A stretch of DNA of 64,000 nt from contig NZ_NFLI01000004.1 of NCBI RefSeq assembly GCF_002160825.1, positions 62,001 through 126,000 on the forward strand, written 5' to 3'. A model generated the notes under the pieces. That model made no database searches. It was not told the DNA's origin and worked only from the letters and a program-made list of their open reading frames with translations. The DNA comes from Lachnoclostridium sp. An131. GTDB lineage: Bacteria; Bacillota; Clostridia; Lachnospirales; Lachnospiraceae. Within the stretch, counting starts at the first letter, position 1. Each line of letters opens with the position of its first letter. Shown in pieces: positions 52,050 to 61,689 of this stretch. Position numbers and translations under genes: made by a program.

Positions 52050-52946
52050 CTACTCGAACAGGCTGCTGATCAGATCCACGATCCTGTCAAAAAACCGCGT
52101 GATGAAATTACCCACCTGCTCTGTATCGATGTTGTCCAGGTCAAGCCCCATTCCCTTCAGCTTTTCATAAAGCTGAGACGCCTGCTGCGCCAGGGCGTTC
52201 ACATCGATATCCAGCTTGCTGATCTTATCCATCAGCTCTACCAGCTTTGCCACATCCTCATCCGACAGGCTGATGTCAAACTCCTCCATGGCATTCCGGA
52301 TAATGGTCTCGATATCCTCCGCACTGTCTACTCCCTGCTCAACAATCTGCTGCTTGATGTAAGCAATCATATCGGATGCTGTCTCGGAATCTCCCAGTAC
52401 GTCTCCAATCTCTCCCGTCACCACCAGCTCGTTCACGGCCGTCTCCAGCGCCTGCTCATTCACAGAGCTTCCTGTCATATCCGCATATCCCTTGACCGCT
52501 CCGATCAGGGCCGAGGTTCCGGAAATATTGGATGGTGCCGCCACATACACATCCGCATCCTCCAGTCCTGCCGTCAGCAAAGCGTTCGTATACATATCAA
52601 TCGTACAATAGCTGATATTGTAGGTCGTGACGTTGAGCCCCGATCCCTCCTCTGCCGGACGGATCAGAACAGAGGACAGCGCTCTCGTTCCAATCACGCT
52701 GGAGCTCAAATACGCGTCCAGATACTGATGCTCCTCCTGGTTCGTCACATAAATCACGTCATAATTTTCCAGATCTGCTTCACTCACTCCCAGGAGTCCC
52801 AGTACCGTCGCGCGCTGGTCTGCACTCAGATCAGAACCAAGCGCCAGGATCGGGCGGTCGCCTGAAGCAGCTCCGGCAGTCATCCCAAGGCTCAGTGTCA
52901 GAGTCACTATCAAAAGTAATGATACCAGTTTTCTTATTTTCCGCAT
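52050..52946 (-). CDS. DUF1002 domain secreted protein
   Basis: 298 residues. Signal peptide KLVSLLLIVTLTLSLGMTAGAAS with likely cleavage after AGA. The DUF1002 pattern follows: LALGSDLSADQRATVLGLLGV, TNQEEHQYLDAYLSSSVIGTRALSSV, YCTIDMYTNALLTAGLEDADVYVAAP, and a long helical C-terminal tail. Role unknown; exported. It starts within the end of the lipase-like gene (13-nt overlap), so they are co-transcribed, and the response regulator starts 25 nt after its stop, so transcription may run on. Confidence 0.9.
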   Translation of the reverse strand: MRKIRKLVSLLLIVTLTLSLGMTAGAASGDRPILALGSDLSADQRATVLGLLGVSEADLENYDVIYVTNQEEHQYLDAYLSSSVIGTRALSSVLIRPAEEGSGLNVTTYNISYCTIDMYTNALLTAGLEDADVYVAAPSNISGTSALIGAVKGYADMTGSSVNEQALETAVNELVVTGEIGDVLGDSETASDMIAYIKQQIVEQGVDSAEDIETIIRNAMEEFDISLSDEDVAKLVELMDKISKLDIDVNALAQQASQLYEKLKGMGLDLDNIDTEQVGNFITRFFDRIVDLISSLFE

Positions 52947-53911
52947 TTCATTTTCCTCCTGCTTTCGCGGCGCGGGTCAGAAGCCCGCACATAGAGCCAG
53001 GCATACAGATCGCGCAGAACCGTGCTGCGGTCTGTCTCATTCAGGATCTCATGCCTGTCGTTTTCATAGAGTATCCAGGTGACATCGGTCATGCCTGCAG
53101 CCTCAAACTGCCTTCTCACCTGCTCTACTCCCTTTCCGAATCCCCCCACAGGATCCTCTGCCCCCGACATAAACAATACCGGCAGATCCTTCGGCATCCT
53201 TTCCAGATTTTCCTGCTTTGAAGCCTCTTCTATACTGACAAACAGATTATAATAGCCATTCACCGTGAACCGGAAGGTACACCGCTCGTCAGCCAGATAG
53301 GCATCCACTCTGTTCCCATCCTTCGTAAGCCAGTCCTTTTCTGTCCTGGCCGGATGGAAGTGTTTATTATATCCCCCGAAAGCCATTCTGTCAACCAGAG
53401 GACTGCGGTAATGCCAGCCGCGCATCCTTGCCAGCAGGCTGCAGAGCCTCTGCCCTGCCTTCAGCGCCGATGCAGGCTGCGTCCCCGTGCCCATGATAAC
53501 AGCCCCGTCCAGCTCATCTCCATACATACAGAGGTACTGGCGCAGCAGAAACGATCCCATGCTGTGTCCCAGAATATAATATGGAACCTTCGGCCATTTC
53601 TTCCTTGTTTTCTCATGAAGCCTGCGCAGATCGCCCAGCACCACCGCGTTTCCGTTGTTTTCGCAGAAGAATCCATACTCCTCCTTCGAGACAATGGATT
53701 TTCCGTGTCCCAGGTGATCGTTCCCGACTACCACAAAGCCCCTTTCGGTCAGATATTCTGCTGTTTCCTCATAACGCTCTATAAACTCCACCATTCCATG
53801 GAAAATCTGCAGCACCCCGCAGATCTCCCCCTTCTCCGGCTTCCATTCCACCGCATGAATCTTTGTCCGTCCATCGCCGGAATCAAAAGTAAATTCCCGT
53901 TTTACCGACAT
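52934..53911 (-). CDS. Alpha/beta hydrolase (monoacylglycerol-lipase-like)
   Basis: 325 residues, no signal peptide. The nucleophile elbow is YYILGHSMGSFLLRQYL (Ser in GHSMG), the acid is in VLFMSGAEDPVGG and the catalytic His in YENDRHEILNE. Opening strands VLQIFHGMVEFIERYEETAEYL and VVGNDHLGHGKS match serine aminopeptidase/lysophospholipase-type (Hydrolase_4) proteins. Probably hydrolyses a lipid ester. First gene of the operon with DUF1002. Confidence 0.9.
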   Translation of the reverse strand: MSVKREFTFDSGDGRTKIHAVEWKPEKGEICGVLQIFHGMVEFIERYEETAEYLTERGFVVVGNDHLGHGKSIVSKEEYGFFCENNGNAVVLGDLRRLHEKTRKKWPKVPYYILGHSMGSFLLRQYLCMYGDELDGAVIMGTGTQPASALKAGQRLCSLLARMRGWHYRSPLVDRMAFGGYNKHFHPARTEKDWLTKDGNRVDAYLADERCTFRFTVNGYYNLFVSIEEASKQENLERMPKDLPVLFMSGAEDPVGGFGKGVEQVRRQFEAAGMTDVTWILYENDRHEILNETDRSTVLRDLYAWLYVRASDPRRESRRKMKCGK

Positions 53912-54003
53912 TCGTGCAGTTCCTTTCTCTTTTGTATTTAGCCATTATACCATATTTCCCGGGAATGGGAAAGGGGCGGCCTGAAAACATGGCCTTCGCG
54001 ATC

Positions 54004-54040
54004 GAAAAAGGGATCGTCCTTTGCGGACAACCCCTTTTTC
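54004..54040 (-). terminator. Terminator after cytidylate-kinase-like gene
   Basis: A 16-base imperfect stem GAAAAAGGGGTTGTCC/GGACGATCCCTTTTTC with a GCAAA loop and a T-rich 3' arm on the minus strand, 30 nt after the gene. Confidence 0.85.
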
Positions 54041-54071
54041 CTGCCGTTCTTTCCTGTTTTTCCGCCCTGGC

Positions 54072-54701
54072 TTATCTGTTCCAGCCAAGCATATTTGCCG
54101 CAAAGTCCTCAATGGCCTTCGCCGCCTGCTCAAAGGTCAGCGCCGTGGTGTTGATGCACAGATCGTAGTTGCGCATGTTCTCCCACTCCTGCCCTGTGAA
54201 ATAGCGGTAGTAATCGCGGCGGTACTTATCTGTCTTGGAAATAAATCTGTCCGCCCGCTTCCAGTCGATCTTCTGGCGGTTCATCTCCTTTTCAATGCAC
54301 TTCTCTCTGGACGCGTAGATAAAGACGCGCACCAGATTCGGCTTATCCCGCAGCACGTAATCTGCGGCCCGGCCGATGACCACATACGAGGACACATCCG
54401 CCAGCTCCTGAAGAACCTTGGCCTGATAGTTGAACAGGTTGTTGTTCGATGTGAAATCCTCTCTCTCCGGAGGAATCACGCCTCCCTTATATACCTTCTG
54501 GGATACCCGGAACAGAAGGCTCTGCTTCTGATCCTCATCAGCCCTGGCAAACAGCTCCTGGCTGATGCCGCTGTCGTCGGAAGCCAGTCTCAGAAGATTC
54601 CGATCATACAGCTCCACCCCCAGATTTTTTGCAAGTATTCTTCCAATGGAAGTAGCTCCGCTGCCGCTGGTTCTCGTTATCGCAATCACGAAATTCTCCA
54701 T
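54072..54701 (-). CDS. Cytidylate kinase-like family protein
   Basis: 209 residues. The P-loop reads FVIAITRTSGSGATSIGRILAKNL; ELYDRNLLRLASDDSG, YVVIGRAADYVLRDKPNLVRVFIYASREKCIEKEM and the basic lid region follow. This matches the cytidylate-kinase-like (AAA_26) family common in Clostridia; the physiological substrate is not proven. ATG 54701 is favoured because GGGAGG lies 7 nt before it; ATG 54707 is too close. Promoter at 54786-54814. Confidence 0.87.
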   Translation of the reverse strand: MENFVIAITRTSGSGATSIGRILAKNLGVELYDRNLLRLASDDSGISQELFARADEDQKQSLLFRVSQKVYKGGVIPPEREDFTSNNNLFNYQAKVLQELADVSSYVVIGRAADYVLRDKPNLVRVFIYASREKCIEKEMNRQKIDWKRADRFISKTDKYRRDYYRYFTGQEWENMRNYDLCINTTALTFEQAAKAIEDFAANMLGWNR

Positions 54702-54785
54702 ATGCATACCTCCCGTTTTTTATTTTTCCCCGCCGTCAAAGAGGCTCTCGCCGCCCTGCCGCACAGGGGCTTTTCTTCTGATTTA

Positions 54786-54814
54786 ATCATAAAATTTTTC
54801 CAGGGTTTTGTCAA
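54786..54814 (-). promoter_or_regulatory. Promoter of cytidylate-kinase-like gene
   Basis: TTGACA (54814-54809), a 17-bp spacer and TATGAT (54791-54786) on the minus strand, about 80 nt before the gene. Confidence 0.8.
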
Positions 54815-54835
54815 TTCCCGCAGCCCGATCCCGAA

Positions 54836-54863
54836 AAATTTCGCCTGTGAGCAGACGAAATTT
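54836..54863. repeat. Hairpin between divergent promoters
   Basis: An eight-base stem AAATTTCG/CGAAATTT with a 12-nt loop, midway between the two opposite promoters. It may be a regulator site; no further clue. Confidence 0.45.
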
Positions 54864-54888
54864 CTTCTCTCCGGGCATATCCTGGCGA

Positions 54889-54917
54889 TTGACACCTTAT
54901 AACGCCTCTGCTATGAT
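54889..54917 (+). promoter_or_regulatory. Promoter of large membrane-protein gene
   Basis: TTGACA (54889-54894), a 17-bp spacer and TATGAT (54912-54917) on the plus strand, 87 nt before the start codon. Confidence 0.8.
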
Positions 54918-55004
54918 CGAGGTGACTAAGGCTGCCGCGGCCTGGCGTCTGTACAGCCGCCGCGCTGTCCCGAAAGGCAGCCTGCAAGATGGAGGCATCA
55001 GCTT

Positions 55005-57188
55005 ATGAAAAAACTTCTGCAGCATTTCCGCCGGACTCCCCAGGCAGCTCAGGCAGCGATTCTGGTGATCGCCGCGGGCGTTCTGGCTCTTATCCTGGAA
55101 ATCGGAGTGTTTCACTTCTCCTTTTTCACACAGGACCCGGAGACATACCCCGAGACAGAGATAGATTTATCTTCCATGGACGGATGGAACGGAGAGGCTC
55201 TTCCCCTCCTTCCGGAAAATGCGACCGTTTCTTTTGACGGGCTTTCTGTGCCTGTACGCAGCGTAACAGTCCGCACGTCGGGACCCTCGGCGGTCCTGTC
55301 CGGCAATATCGGCATCTGCGATGAAGCCAGCGCTTACAAAACCGTAGGCGCAGGCAGCTTTCAGGTCAATCCCGGCGGCACGGAAAACACCTTTACCGTG
55401 CGGCTTGACAGCCACGGCAGCCTGTCAAGGCTTCGAATCAATTTTACGGACGGGCTGGAAGAGCCTGTATTTCTTCTGTCGGTGACTCTGAACGCCCGGC
55501 AGCCGCTTGCTGTCAGCTGGATGCGCCTCGCCCTTATGGCTGCCGTTCTGGCCCTTCTCCTTCTGACACTTTATTTCCACCTTTACCGGAAAGATTATCA
55601 GCCGGACAGGCCGGCGCACCGCCTGATGAACGCAGGCGTCCTGCTTCTGTGCCTGCTGATCTGCGGAGGTGTCTTTTACGCGCAGGATTCCGAACATACG
55701 CTTCTGCGCCCCTATCCCACTCTGGAGGAAATCCGTTCTCCGGAAATGATCGTAGACGCTTATATGCAGCAGCTCGACGCCTTTGAAAAGGGCCAGATCG
55801 AGCTCGATCTGGATGTGAGCCCCGAGCTGGAAGCCCTTGACAATCCTTATGATACCGGCGAACGGGAGAAAAAGGGCGCCTCCTTCCATTGGGACCGGGC
55901 CTACTATAACGGAAAGTACTACTCCTACTTCGGCCTGGCCCCGCTCTTCATGGTCTACTATCCGGTATACTGGCTGACCGGCATGCTTCCCACGACAGCC
56001 TTCGCAGGCTTTCTTCTGTCCGTGTTTGCCGTGATAATGATTTTTGCAGCCATTCAGGGGCTCCGGCGTCTCCTGGCGCCCCGGGCAAACCTGCTGCTTT
56101 TTCTGATCGGAGAGGCCGCAGTCATCTGCGGAAGCTTCCTGTATCTGATGCAGGCCTCCTCCTCCAGCTTTTATTATCTGCCGCTGCTGGCAGCGGCCGG
56201 CTGGCTCGGAGCCTTTGCGGCCCTGGCAAGCTTCGCCTTCTGTGCCTGCCGTTCTGCCTCTGCCCTCTCGCCTGCCGCCGTCTCGCAGAATCCTGCCCCG
56301 CAGACTGCGTCTGTCCGGCTTTCATCCGGGGCTGCTTCCGGAGCCTGGAAACGGAGCCTGCTTTTCGCGCTCTGCGGCCTATCCCTGGTGATGCTGGTTC
56401 TCTCCAGGCCCAATATGGCCCTGCTGGCAGCAGCCTTTGCAGCCCCGCTGTTTCTGTATATCCTTTTTGACAAGGGCTTAAGCCGGCGGCAGCGGTTTCT
56501 GGAAAGCGCCTGCCCGTTCCTGATCCCGGTTCTGGCCGGAGCAGCCGCCATGATGTATTACAATGATATCCGTTTTGATTCTGTATTTGAATTCGGAACT
56601 GCCTATCAGCTCACAGAAAGCGATATCCGCTGGAACGGACTGTCCTTGAGCCTGCACCATTTTGGCTCCATGCTTTACCATTATTTTGTGGAATCCTTTG
56701 TGTACACAGAGTTTTTCCCGTTCCTTCGCTTCACTGCAGAGCGCTGCACAGATTTCGGAAACTACCTTTACCAGGAATACAGCGCCGGCCTCTTTCAGAT
56801 GCCTCTGAATCTTGGCATCTTTCTGGCTGCGCCTGTCCTTCTGACCAGAACACACAAAAAAAAGAATTCCCTGAAAAAGGTAAGCCTCGCCTGCCTTCTG
56901 CTGGGAATCCTCGTTCTCGGTTATATCAACTTTCTGCTTGCCGGCATCCATATCCGTTATGTATCCGATCTGAGCCTGGCTTTAAGCCTCTGCGCCTTTC
57001 TTCTCATACTGGAGCAGATTCATTTTGACGGAACCCGTTCAGCCCGCATCCTCTATGTGATCGTCCTGTGCGCCCTGCTGCTCACGGTATGCCGCGGACT
57101 TCTCGTCATATTCTCCAACGAGACCAACGACGTGCTTTTCAATAATCCGGATTTTTATCTGAAAATCAGCCGTATATTCCACGGATGA
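55005..57188 (+). CDS. Large polytopic membrane protein, unknown function
   Basis: 727 residues. One N-terminal helix (about 17-40), an extracytoplasmic beta-rich domain (about 45-170), and about ten further helices. A loop between helices contains DRAYYNGKYYSYFGLAPLFMVYYPVYWLTG, a pattern of large Lachnospiraceae membrane proteins that resemble GT-C glycosyltransferases; another region is Ala/Ser/Pro-rich (about 415-445). No catalytic motif is certain. The start has AAGATGGAGGCATCAGCTT upstream. It overlaps the convergent SDR gene by 23 nt. A role in surface glycan assembly is possible but unproven. Confidence 0.75.
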   Translation: MKKLLQHFRRTPQAAQAAILVIAAGVLALILEIGVFHFSFFTQDPETYPETEIDLSSMDGWNGEALPLLPENATVSFDGLSVPVRSVTVRTSGPSAVLSGNIGICDEASAYKTVGAGSFQVNPGGTENTFTVRLDSHGSLSRLRINFTDGLEEPVFLLSVTLNARQPLAVSWMRLALMAAVLALLLLTLYFHLYRKDYQPDRPAHRLMNAGVLLLCLLICGGVFYAQDSEHTLLRPYPTLEEIRSPEMIVDAYMQQLDAFEKGQIELDLDVSPELEALDNPYDTGEREKKGASFHWDRAYYNGKYYSYFGLAPLFMVYYPVYWLTGMLPTTAFAGFLLSVFAVIMIFAAIQGLRRLLAPRANLLLFLIGEAAVICGSFLYLMQASSSSFYYLPLLAAAGWLGAFAALASFAFCACRSASALSPAAVSQNPAPQTASVRLSSGAASGAWKRSLLFALCGLSLVMLVLSRPNMALLAAAFAAPLFLYILFDKGLSRRQRFLESACPFLIPVLAGAAAMMYYNDIRFDSVFEFGTAYQLTESDIRWNGLSLSLHHFGSMLYHYFVESFVYTEFFPFLRFTAERCTDFGNYLYQEYSAGLFQMPLNLGIFLAAPVLLTRTHKKKNSLKKVSLACLLLGILVLGYINFLLAGIHIRYVSDLSLALSLCAFLLILEQIHFDGTRSARILYVIVLCALLLTVCRGLLVIFSNETNDVLFNNPDFYLKISRIFHG

Positions 57189-57957
57189 TGCGAAGCGTCA
57201 GATCCGTCGGAAGGATCCGGCCCAGAAATCCGAGAAGCTTGCTGGACACCCCCACTATCCGGTGCGCCGGCAGCTTCTTCTTTTCTGCCAGCCGGAATAT
57301 TTCTTCTGCCACCCGTTCCGGCGCCATCCCCTCTCTCTCCGAACGCTCCATCTTCTCCACGGAAGCCCGGATTCTGCCGCCGTAAATATCATCGCCCCGA
57401 ACTGATTTTTTCCGGCTGTCTGTAAAATCGGTCCGCACATCGTTCAGCATCACGGTACAGGTCTGTACGCCAAAGGGCTCCAGCTCAATTCCCAAAGCAT
57501 CGGAAAAGACATTCAGCCCCGCCTTGCTCGCAGAATAGAGGCTCTGGAACGGGAGCGGAAAAACAGCAGCCAGGGAAGAAACAAAGATAATTTTTCCAAA
57601 TCCCTGCTTTCTGAGCGCTCCCGCCGCTCTGCCCGCACAGCGCACGGCGCCCAGCAGGTTTACCTCTATCTGGCGCGCCGCATCCTCCTCAGAGGTAAAT
57701 TCCACGGCCCCGGATATCCCCATGCCCGCGTTGCAGACCAGAAGATCCAGCCGTCCCGCCTGCATACAGGCAGAATCCAGCGCTTCGTTTACACTTTCGG
57801 GATTCGACACATCGCAGGGAATCCACTGCACCCTCTCATCCGGTCCTTCCGTGCGGGAGAGCCCATATACCTGCCAGCCCGCATCAATCAGCCTCTTTGC
57901 CGCCGCAAGGCCGATTCCTCGGGACGCTCCCGTTATCACTGCCGTCTTTCGTGACAT
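57166..57957 (-). CDS. Short-chain dehydrogenase/reductase
   Basis: 263 residues. Classical SDR: TGASRGIGLAAAKRL for NAD(P), CDVSN, LLVCNAGMGISGAVEF (NAG), catalytic Ser in IIFVSSLAAVFPLP, YSASKAGLNVFSDAL (YxxxK), and a C-terminal helix after KSVRGDDIYGG. Substrate not determinable. ATG 57957 follows CGGAGGTG; the longer frame is not supported. Its 3' end overlaps the membrane-protein gene on the other strand. Confidence 0.9.
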   Translation of the reverse strand: MSRKTAVITGASRGIGLAAAKRLIDAGWQVYGLSRTEGPDERVQWIPCDVSNPESVNEALDSACMQAGRLDLLVCNAGMGISGAVEFTSEEDAARQIEVNLLGAVRCAGRAAGALRKQGFGKIIFVSSLAAVFPLPFQSLYSASKAGLNVFSDALGIELEPFGVQTCTVMLNDVRTDFTDSRKKSVRGDDIYGGRIRASVEKMERSEREGMAPERVAEEIFRLAEKKKLPAHRIVGVSSKLLGFLGRILPTDLTLRIIRGIYG

Positions 57958-58006
57958 GATACACCTCCGTATATTCTGCGCAGTCCGCCATTTTCTGCGG
58001 ACTGCA

Positions 58007-58045
58007 AAAAAAGAATCCTTACGGCACACATAAGGATTCTTTTTT
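58007..58045. terminator. Terminator after tRNA-Pro
   Basis: A perfect 15-bp stem AAAAAGAATCCTTA-type with loop CGGCACACA and T tract. On the minus strand it lies 15 nt after the tRNA. The SDR gene continues on the same strand. Confidence 0.85.
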
Positions 58046-58059
58046 CTTTATTCTGTAAG

Positions 58060-58133
<74 letters not shown>

Positions 58134-58165
58134 ATTGTCTGCTGCACTCGCTGTCAGCAGTAGAT

Positions 58166-58194
58166 ATAATATCACATTCTTTTTCGTTTGTCCA
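58166..58194 (-). promoter_or_regulatory. Promoter of tRNA-Pro
   Basis: TGGACA (58194-58189), a 17-bp spacer and TATTAT (58171-58166) on the minus strand, 33 nt upstream of the tRNA. Confidence 0.7.
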
Positions 58195-58251
58195 GCAAAA
58201 ATTTAATTTTTTGCAAATTAATTCTGCCGGTTCCTTCCGGGCAGGCTCTCT

Positions 58252-58893
58252 TCAGTTTTCCCTCACCAATTCCCTGGCCCTCTGGGCGCATTCCGCCGCA
58301 TCCTCCGTATAGGCGTCAGCTCCGATTTCGTCCGCCAGGGCCTGGGTGACCGGAGCTCCCCCCACCATAATTTTAATGTTTTTGCGGAAAGCAGCCTTGT
58401 TCAGATATGTGACGGTATCCCGCAAAGCCTGCAGTGTCGTCGTAAGCAGAGCCGAACAGCAGACCAGGCTGATATCCGGATTCTTTTCAATTGTCTTTGC
58501 AAATTTTTCCCGGGATACATCCACCCCCAGATCCAGAACCTCGAAGCCGGCGGATTCCAGCATCATCGCCACGAGGTTCTTTCCTATGTCGTGAAGATCG
58601 CCGGCCACCGTTCCAATGACGGCCTTCCCGGCGCTCCCCACAGCCCCTGTAACCAGATGGGGCTTCAATACCTCTACGCCCTTTTTCATGGCCCGGGCAG
58701 ACATCAGCATCTCCGGCACAAAAATTTCGCCCATTTTAAATTGCGCCCCTACTTCATCCATGGCCTTTATCATCCCGGCATTCAGTATCTCCACCGGGGT
58801 GCAGCCCTCCGCAAGGGCCTCCTGAACCGCCAGCTCCACCGCCTTTGTCTTGCCCTTTACCACCATTTCATATACTTCCTGAATTCCCGCCAT
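58252..58893 (-). CDS. Corrinoid (B12-binding) protein, MtaC/MtbC-like
   Basis: 213 residues. It has an N-terminal helical B12-binding-2 domain (about 1-85, ALAEGCTPVEILNAGMIKAMDEVG) and a C-terminal Rossmann-like corrinoid domain with GTVAGDLHDIGKNLVAMMLESAGF, whose His in DLHDIG coordinates cobalt. Proteins of this kind shuttle methyl groups between a substrate-specific methyltransferase and an acceptor. No methyltransferase or activating protein is in the window, so it is an orphan and its substrate is unknown. It is followed by the VanZ gene upstream on the same strand. Confidence 0.93.
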   Translation of the reverse strand: MAGIQEVYEMVVKGKTKAVELAVQEALAEGCTPVEILNAGMIKAMDEVGAQFKMGEIFVPEMLMSARAMKKGVEVLKPHLVTGAVGSAGKAVIGTVAGDLHDIGKNLVAMMLESAGFEVLDLGVDVSREKFAKTIEKNPDISLVCCSALLTTTLQALRDTVTYLNKAAFRKNIKIMVGGAPVTQALADEIGADAYTEDAAECAQRARELVREN

Positions 58894-58915
58894 CTGTACT
58901 CCCCTTCTTCCCCCG

Positions 58916-59437
58916 TCAGGCCCGTTTTTTTCTTCTGCTCAGCGGGCGGAATACGGTAACCCGTCCGATAAAGCAGATTATCTGCACCAGGATGACTCCT
59001 GCGGCGATCCCTATGCTGTCTATCATCACATCCCGCTTTGAAGGCCCGCGTCCAGCCACAAAGGACTGGTGGTATTCATCCAGGCAGGCAAAGCCCACGC
59101 AGATCGTTCCCGCCAGAAGCAGAAGCCAGATGCCCCTTACCCTGTAGACATACAGCGGGAAGGACACGCTGACTGCCAGCAGAAAATATTCTGTCATATG
59201 AGCCAGCTTCCGCACCGGATAATGGATTCTCTCTATATAATACTGCTCCTGTTCTGCCGACCAGTTCAGCTCAAAGGCCTCGTTTGCCGTCTCTACAATG
59301 ATTTCGCTGACCTGATAGCTCAGGTTTCCCGACGTCGTCCCATCCTGGGCCGAAAAGCTGTAGATCAGATACATCATCAGGATTGCCGGGATAAAGGACA
59401 GGGGTTTCAGGACTGCCCGTAATATTGCTTTTACCAT
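58916..59437 (-). CDS. VanZ family membrane protein
   Basis: 173 residues with about four helices: FIPAILMMYLIYSFSAQDG at the start, then YPVRKLAHMTEYFLLAVSVSFPLY (the conserved RKxxHxxEY core of VanZ), LLLLAGTICVGFACLDEYHQSFVAGRGPSKRDVMIDSIGI and a last helix. VanZ-like proteins are of unclear biochemical role, linked to teicoplanin resistance in one system. 22 nt before the corrinoid gene. Confidence 0.93.
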   Translation of the reverse strand: MVKAILRAVLKPLSFIPAILMMYLIYSFSAQDGTTSGNLSYQVSEIIVETANEAFELNWSAEQEQYYIERIHYPVRKLAHMTEYFLLAVSVSFPLYVYRVRGIWLLLLAGTICVGFACLDEYHQSFVAGRGPSKRDVMIDSIGIAAGVILVQIICFIGRVTVFRPLSRRKKRA

Positions 59438-59611
59438 ACTGTTCTCACTTCATTTCTCTGTCTGAAAATATCCTGCTCTGTAAAAATGCTGCGCCATCCC
59501 GCGCTGACGCTATCATAGCACTAAACCCGCTTCCTGTCCAGCAGTCATCAGAGAATTAAGAATTTGGTGTCCCGGACCGGCAAGAGCATACACACCTCAA
59601 GCAGCATGGTT

Positions 59612-60421
59612 TCATGAAAGTTCCTTTACAGCCTCCTTCATTTTTCTCACATATTCCCGGACCGGCGGCACGCAGTCCCGTCCATAGGTCTCACAGAGCC
59701 TCACGATGGCCGAGCCCACGATAGCGCCGTCAGAGCATGCGGCCATCTCCTTCGCCTGCTCCGGAGTGGAAATGCCGAAGCCCACAGCGCAGGGGATATC
59801 CTTTTCCTGCTTTACCAGCCCTACCATCGCTCCCACATCCGTCGTAATCTCCGCCCTCATTCCGGTGACGCCCAGAGAAGATACACAGTAGACAAAGCCC
59901 TCCGCCTCCCGCGCGATCCGCGCAATTCTGTCCTCCGAGGTAGGCGCAATCAGAGAAATCAGATCTATTCCGTATTTCCGGCAGACACCGCCAAACTCCT
60001 CCTTTTCCTCAAAAGGAACATCCGGCAGAATCAGCCCGTCTATACCGGCCTGCGCAGCCCGCTTTACAAAACACTCTGTGCCAGAGTCCGCCGTTTCGTC
60101 TCCCTTATGATAAGAAAAAACTACATTGGCATAAGTCATAAACGCAAGGGGAAGCTGCGTATTCTTCCGAATCCGTTCCACCATCTCAAGGATTTTATCT
60201 GTAGTCGTACCGCCCGACAGCGCGCGCATATTGGCAGCCTGAATGACAGGGCCCTCCGCAGTCGGATCCGAAAAGGGAATTCCAAGCTCCACAAGATCCG
60301 CGCCCGCCTCCCCGCAGGCATACACCAGCTGCTCCGTGATTTCCAGGGACGGATCCCCGCAGGTGATAAACGGGATAAACGCCTTCCCGTGGGCAAACGC
60401 TTCTGCAATTCTTTTATTCAT
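59612..60421 (-). CDS. trpA: Tryptophan synthase alpha chain
   Basis: 269 residues. Cleaves indole-3-glycerol phosphate to indole. The catalytic Glu lies in [18 protein letters not shown], with a catalytic Asp in the same block; [40 protein letters not shown] and the phosphate loop [13 protein letters not shown] and [10 protein letters not shown] follow. Start overlaps trpB by 8 nt. Last gene of the trp operon. Confidence 0.97.
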   Translation of the reverse strand: MNKRIAEAFAHGKAFIPFITCGDPSLEITEQLVYACGEAGADLVELGIPFSDPTAEGPVIQAANMRALSGGTTTDKILEMVERIRKNTQLPLAFMTYANVVFSYHKGDETADSGTECFVKRAAQAGIDGLILPDVPFEEKEEFGGVCRKYGIDLISLIAPTSEDRIARIAREAEGFVYCVSSLGVTGMRAEITTDVGAMVGLVKQEKDIPCAVGFGISTPEQAKEMAACSDGAIVGSAIVRLCETYGRDCVPPVREYVRKMKEAVKELS

Positions 60422-61598
60422 GGATATCCTCCCCTCTGTACCGGGCGATAGCCGCGCAGTCCTTATCCCCGCGCCCGGATATGGTAATGACAAGGATCTG
60501 ATCCCTGCGCATGGACGGAGCCAGCTTTCTGGCATAAGCCACCGCATGGGCGCTCTCAATCGCCGGAATGATTCCTTCCGTCCGCGACAGATATTCAAAA
60601 GCGTCCACCGCCTCGCTGTCCGTCACCGGCACGTACTCGGCTCTTCCCGTGTCATGGAGATACGCGTGCTCCGGACCTACCCCCGGATAATCCAGGCCTG
60701 CGGAAATCGAATAGACCGGTGCAATCTGCCCATATTCATCCTGGCAGAAATATGACTTCATTCCATGAAAAATCCCAAGCCTTCCCGTGGAAATCGTCGC
60801 CGCCGTCTCTGCCGTGTCTATTCCGCGTCCTGCCGCTTCACAGCCGATCAGCTGCACTCCCTTCTCCTCTATAAAATGATAAAAGCTTCCGATTGCGTTA
60901 GAGCCTCCCCCAACGCAGGCCAGCACTGCGTCCGGCAACCTCCCCTCCTTTTCCTTCAGCTGTTCTTTGATCTCTCTGGAGATTACAGCCTGGAAATCCC
61001 GGACGATCGTAGGAAACGGATGGGGGCCCATAACAGACCCAAGAACATAATGCGTGTCCGCGATCCGGTTTGTCCATTCACGCATGGTCTCTGATACGGC
61101 ATCCTTCAGTGTCGCCGTCCCGCTCTCCACCGCATGCACCTTCGCGCCCAGAAGCCGCATCCGGTATACATTCAATGCCTGGCGCTCCGTATCCTCCTTT
61201 CCCATGAACACTTCGCATTCCATGTCCATCAGAGCAGCCGCCGTCGCCGTCGCCACCCCGTGCTGTCCCGCTCCGGTCTCCGCAATCACACGCGTCTTGC
61301 CCATTTTCTTTGCCAGCAGCACCTGCCCCAGCACATTATTAATTTTATGGGCGCCCGTATGGTTTAAATCCTCGCGCTTCAGATAGATTTTCGCTCCTCC
61401 CAGATCCTCTGTCATCCGTCTGGCATAGTAAAGCCTCGACGGCCTTCCGGCGTACTCATTGAAAAGCTCTGTAAGCTCCCGGTTGAAATCCGGATCCCTT
61501 TTATAGTGATTGTAGGCCTCCTCCAGCTCCAGCACCGCGTTCATCAGCGTCTCGGGAATATACTGTCCGCCGTGGATTCCAAATCTTCCTCCTGACAT
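60414..61598 (-). CDS. trpB: Tryptophan synthase beta chain
   Basis: 394 residues. Joins indole and serine to tryptophan with PLP. The PLP lysine is in [38 protein letters not shown], the phosphate-binding [16 protein letters not shown], and [17 protein letters not shown] follow. ATG 61598 follows AAAGGAGC. Downstream of trpF by about 90 nt. Confidence 0.97.
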   Translation of the reverse strand: MSGGRFGIHGGQYIPETLMNAVLELEEAYNHYKRDPDFNRELTELFNEYAGRPSRLYYARRMTEDLGGAKIYLKREDLNHTGAHKINNVLGQVLLAKKMGKTRVIAETGAGQHGVATATAAALMDMECEVFMGKEDTERQALNVYRMRLLGAKVHAVESGTATLKDAVSETMREWTNRIADTHYVLGSVMGPHPFPTIVRDFQAVISREIKEQLKEKEGRLPDAVLACVGGGSNAIGSFYHFIEEKGVQLIGCEAAGRGIDTAETAATISTGRLGIFHGMKSYFCQDEYGQIAPVYSISAGLDYPGVGPEHAYLHDTGRAEYVPVTDSEAVDAFEYLSRTEGIIPAIESAHAVAYARKLAPSMRRDQILVITISGRGDKDCAAIARYRGEDIHE

Positions 61599-61689
61599 GC
61601 CACTGCTCCTTTCTTTCCATTCATGATTCCTTTTCCGGCACAGCCGCTGCTTCATTCAGCCTCCACGCACTCTGCTGCACACTGCTTCC

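Noticed and set aside
59438-59611. Terminator for the trp operon after trpA
   Set aside because: No convincing stem with U tract was found in this 174-nt gap; only short weak pairings.
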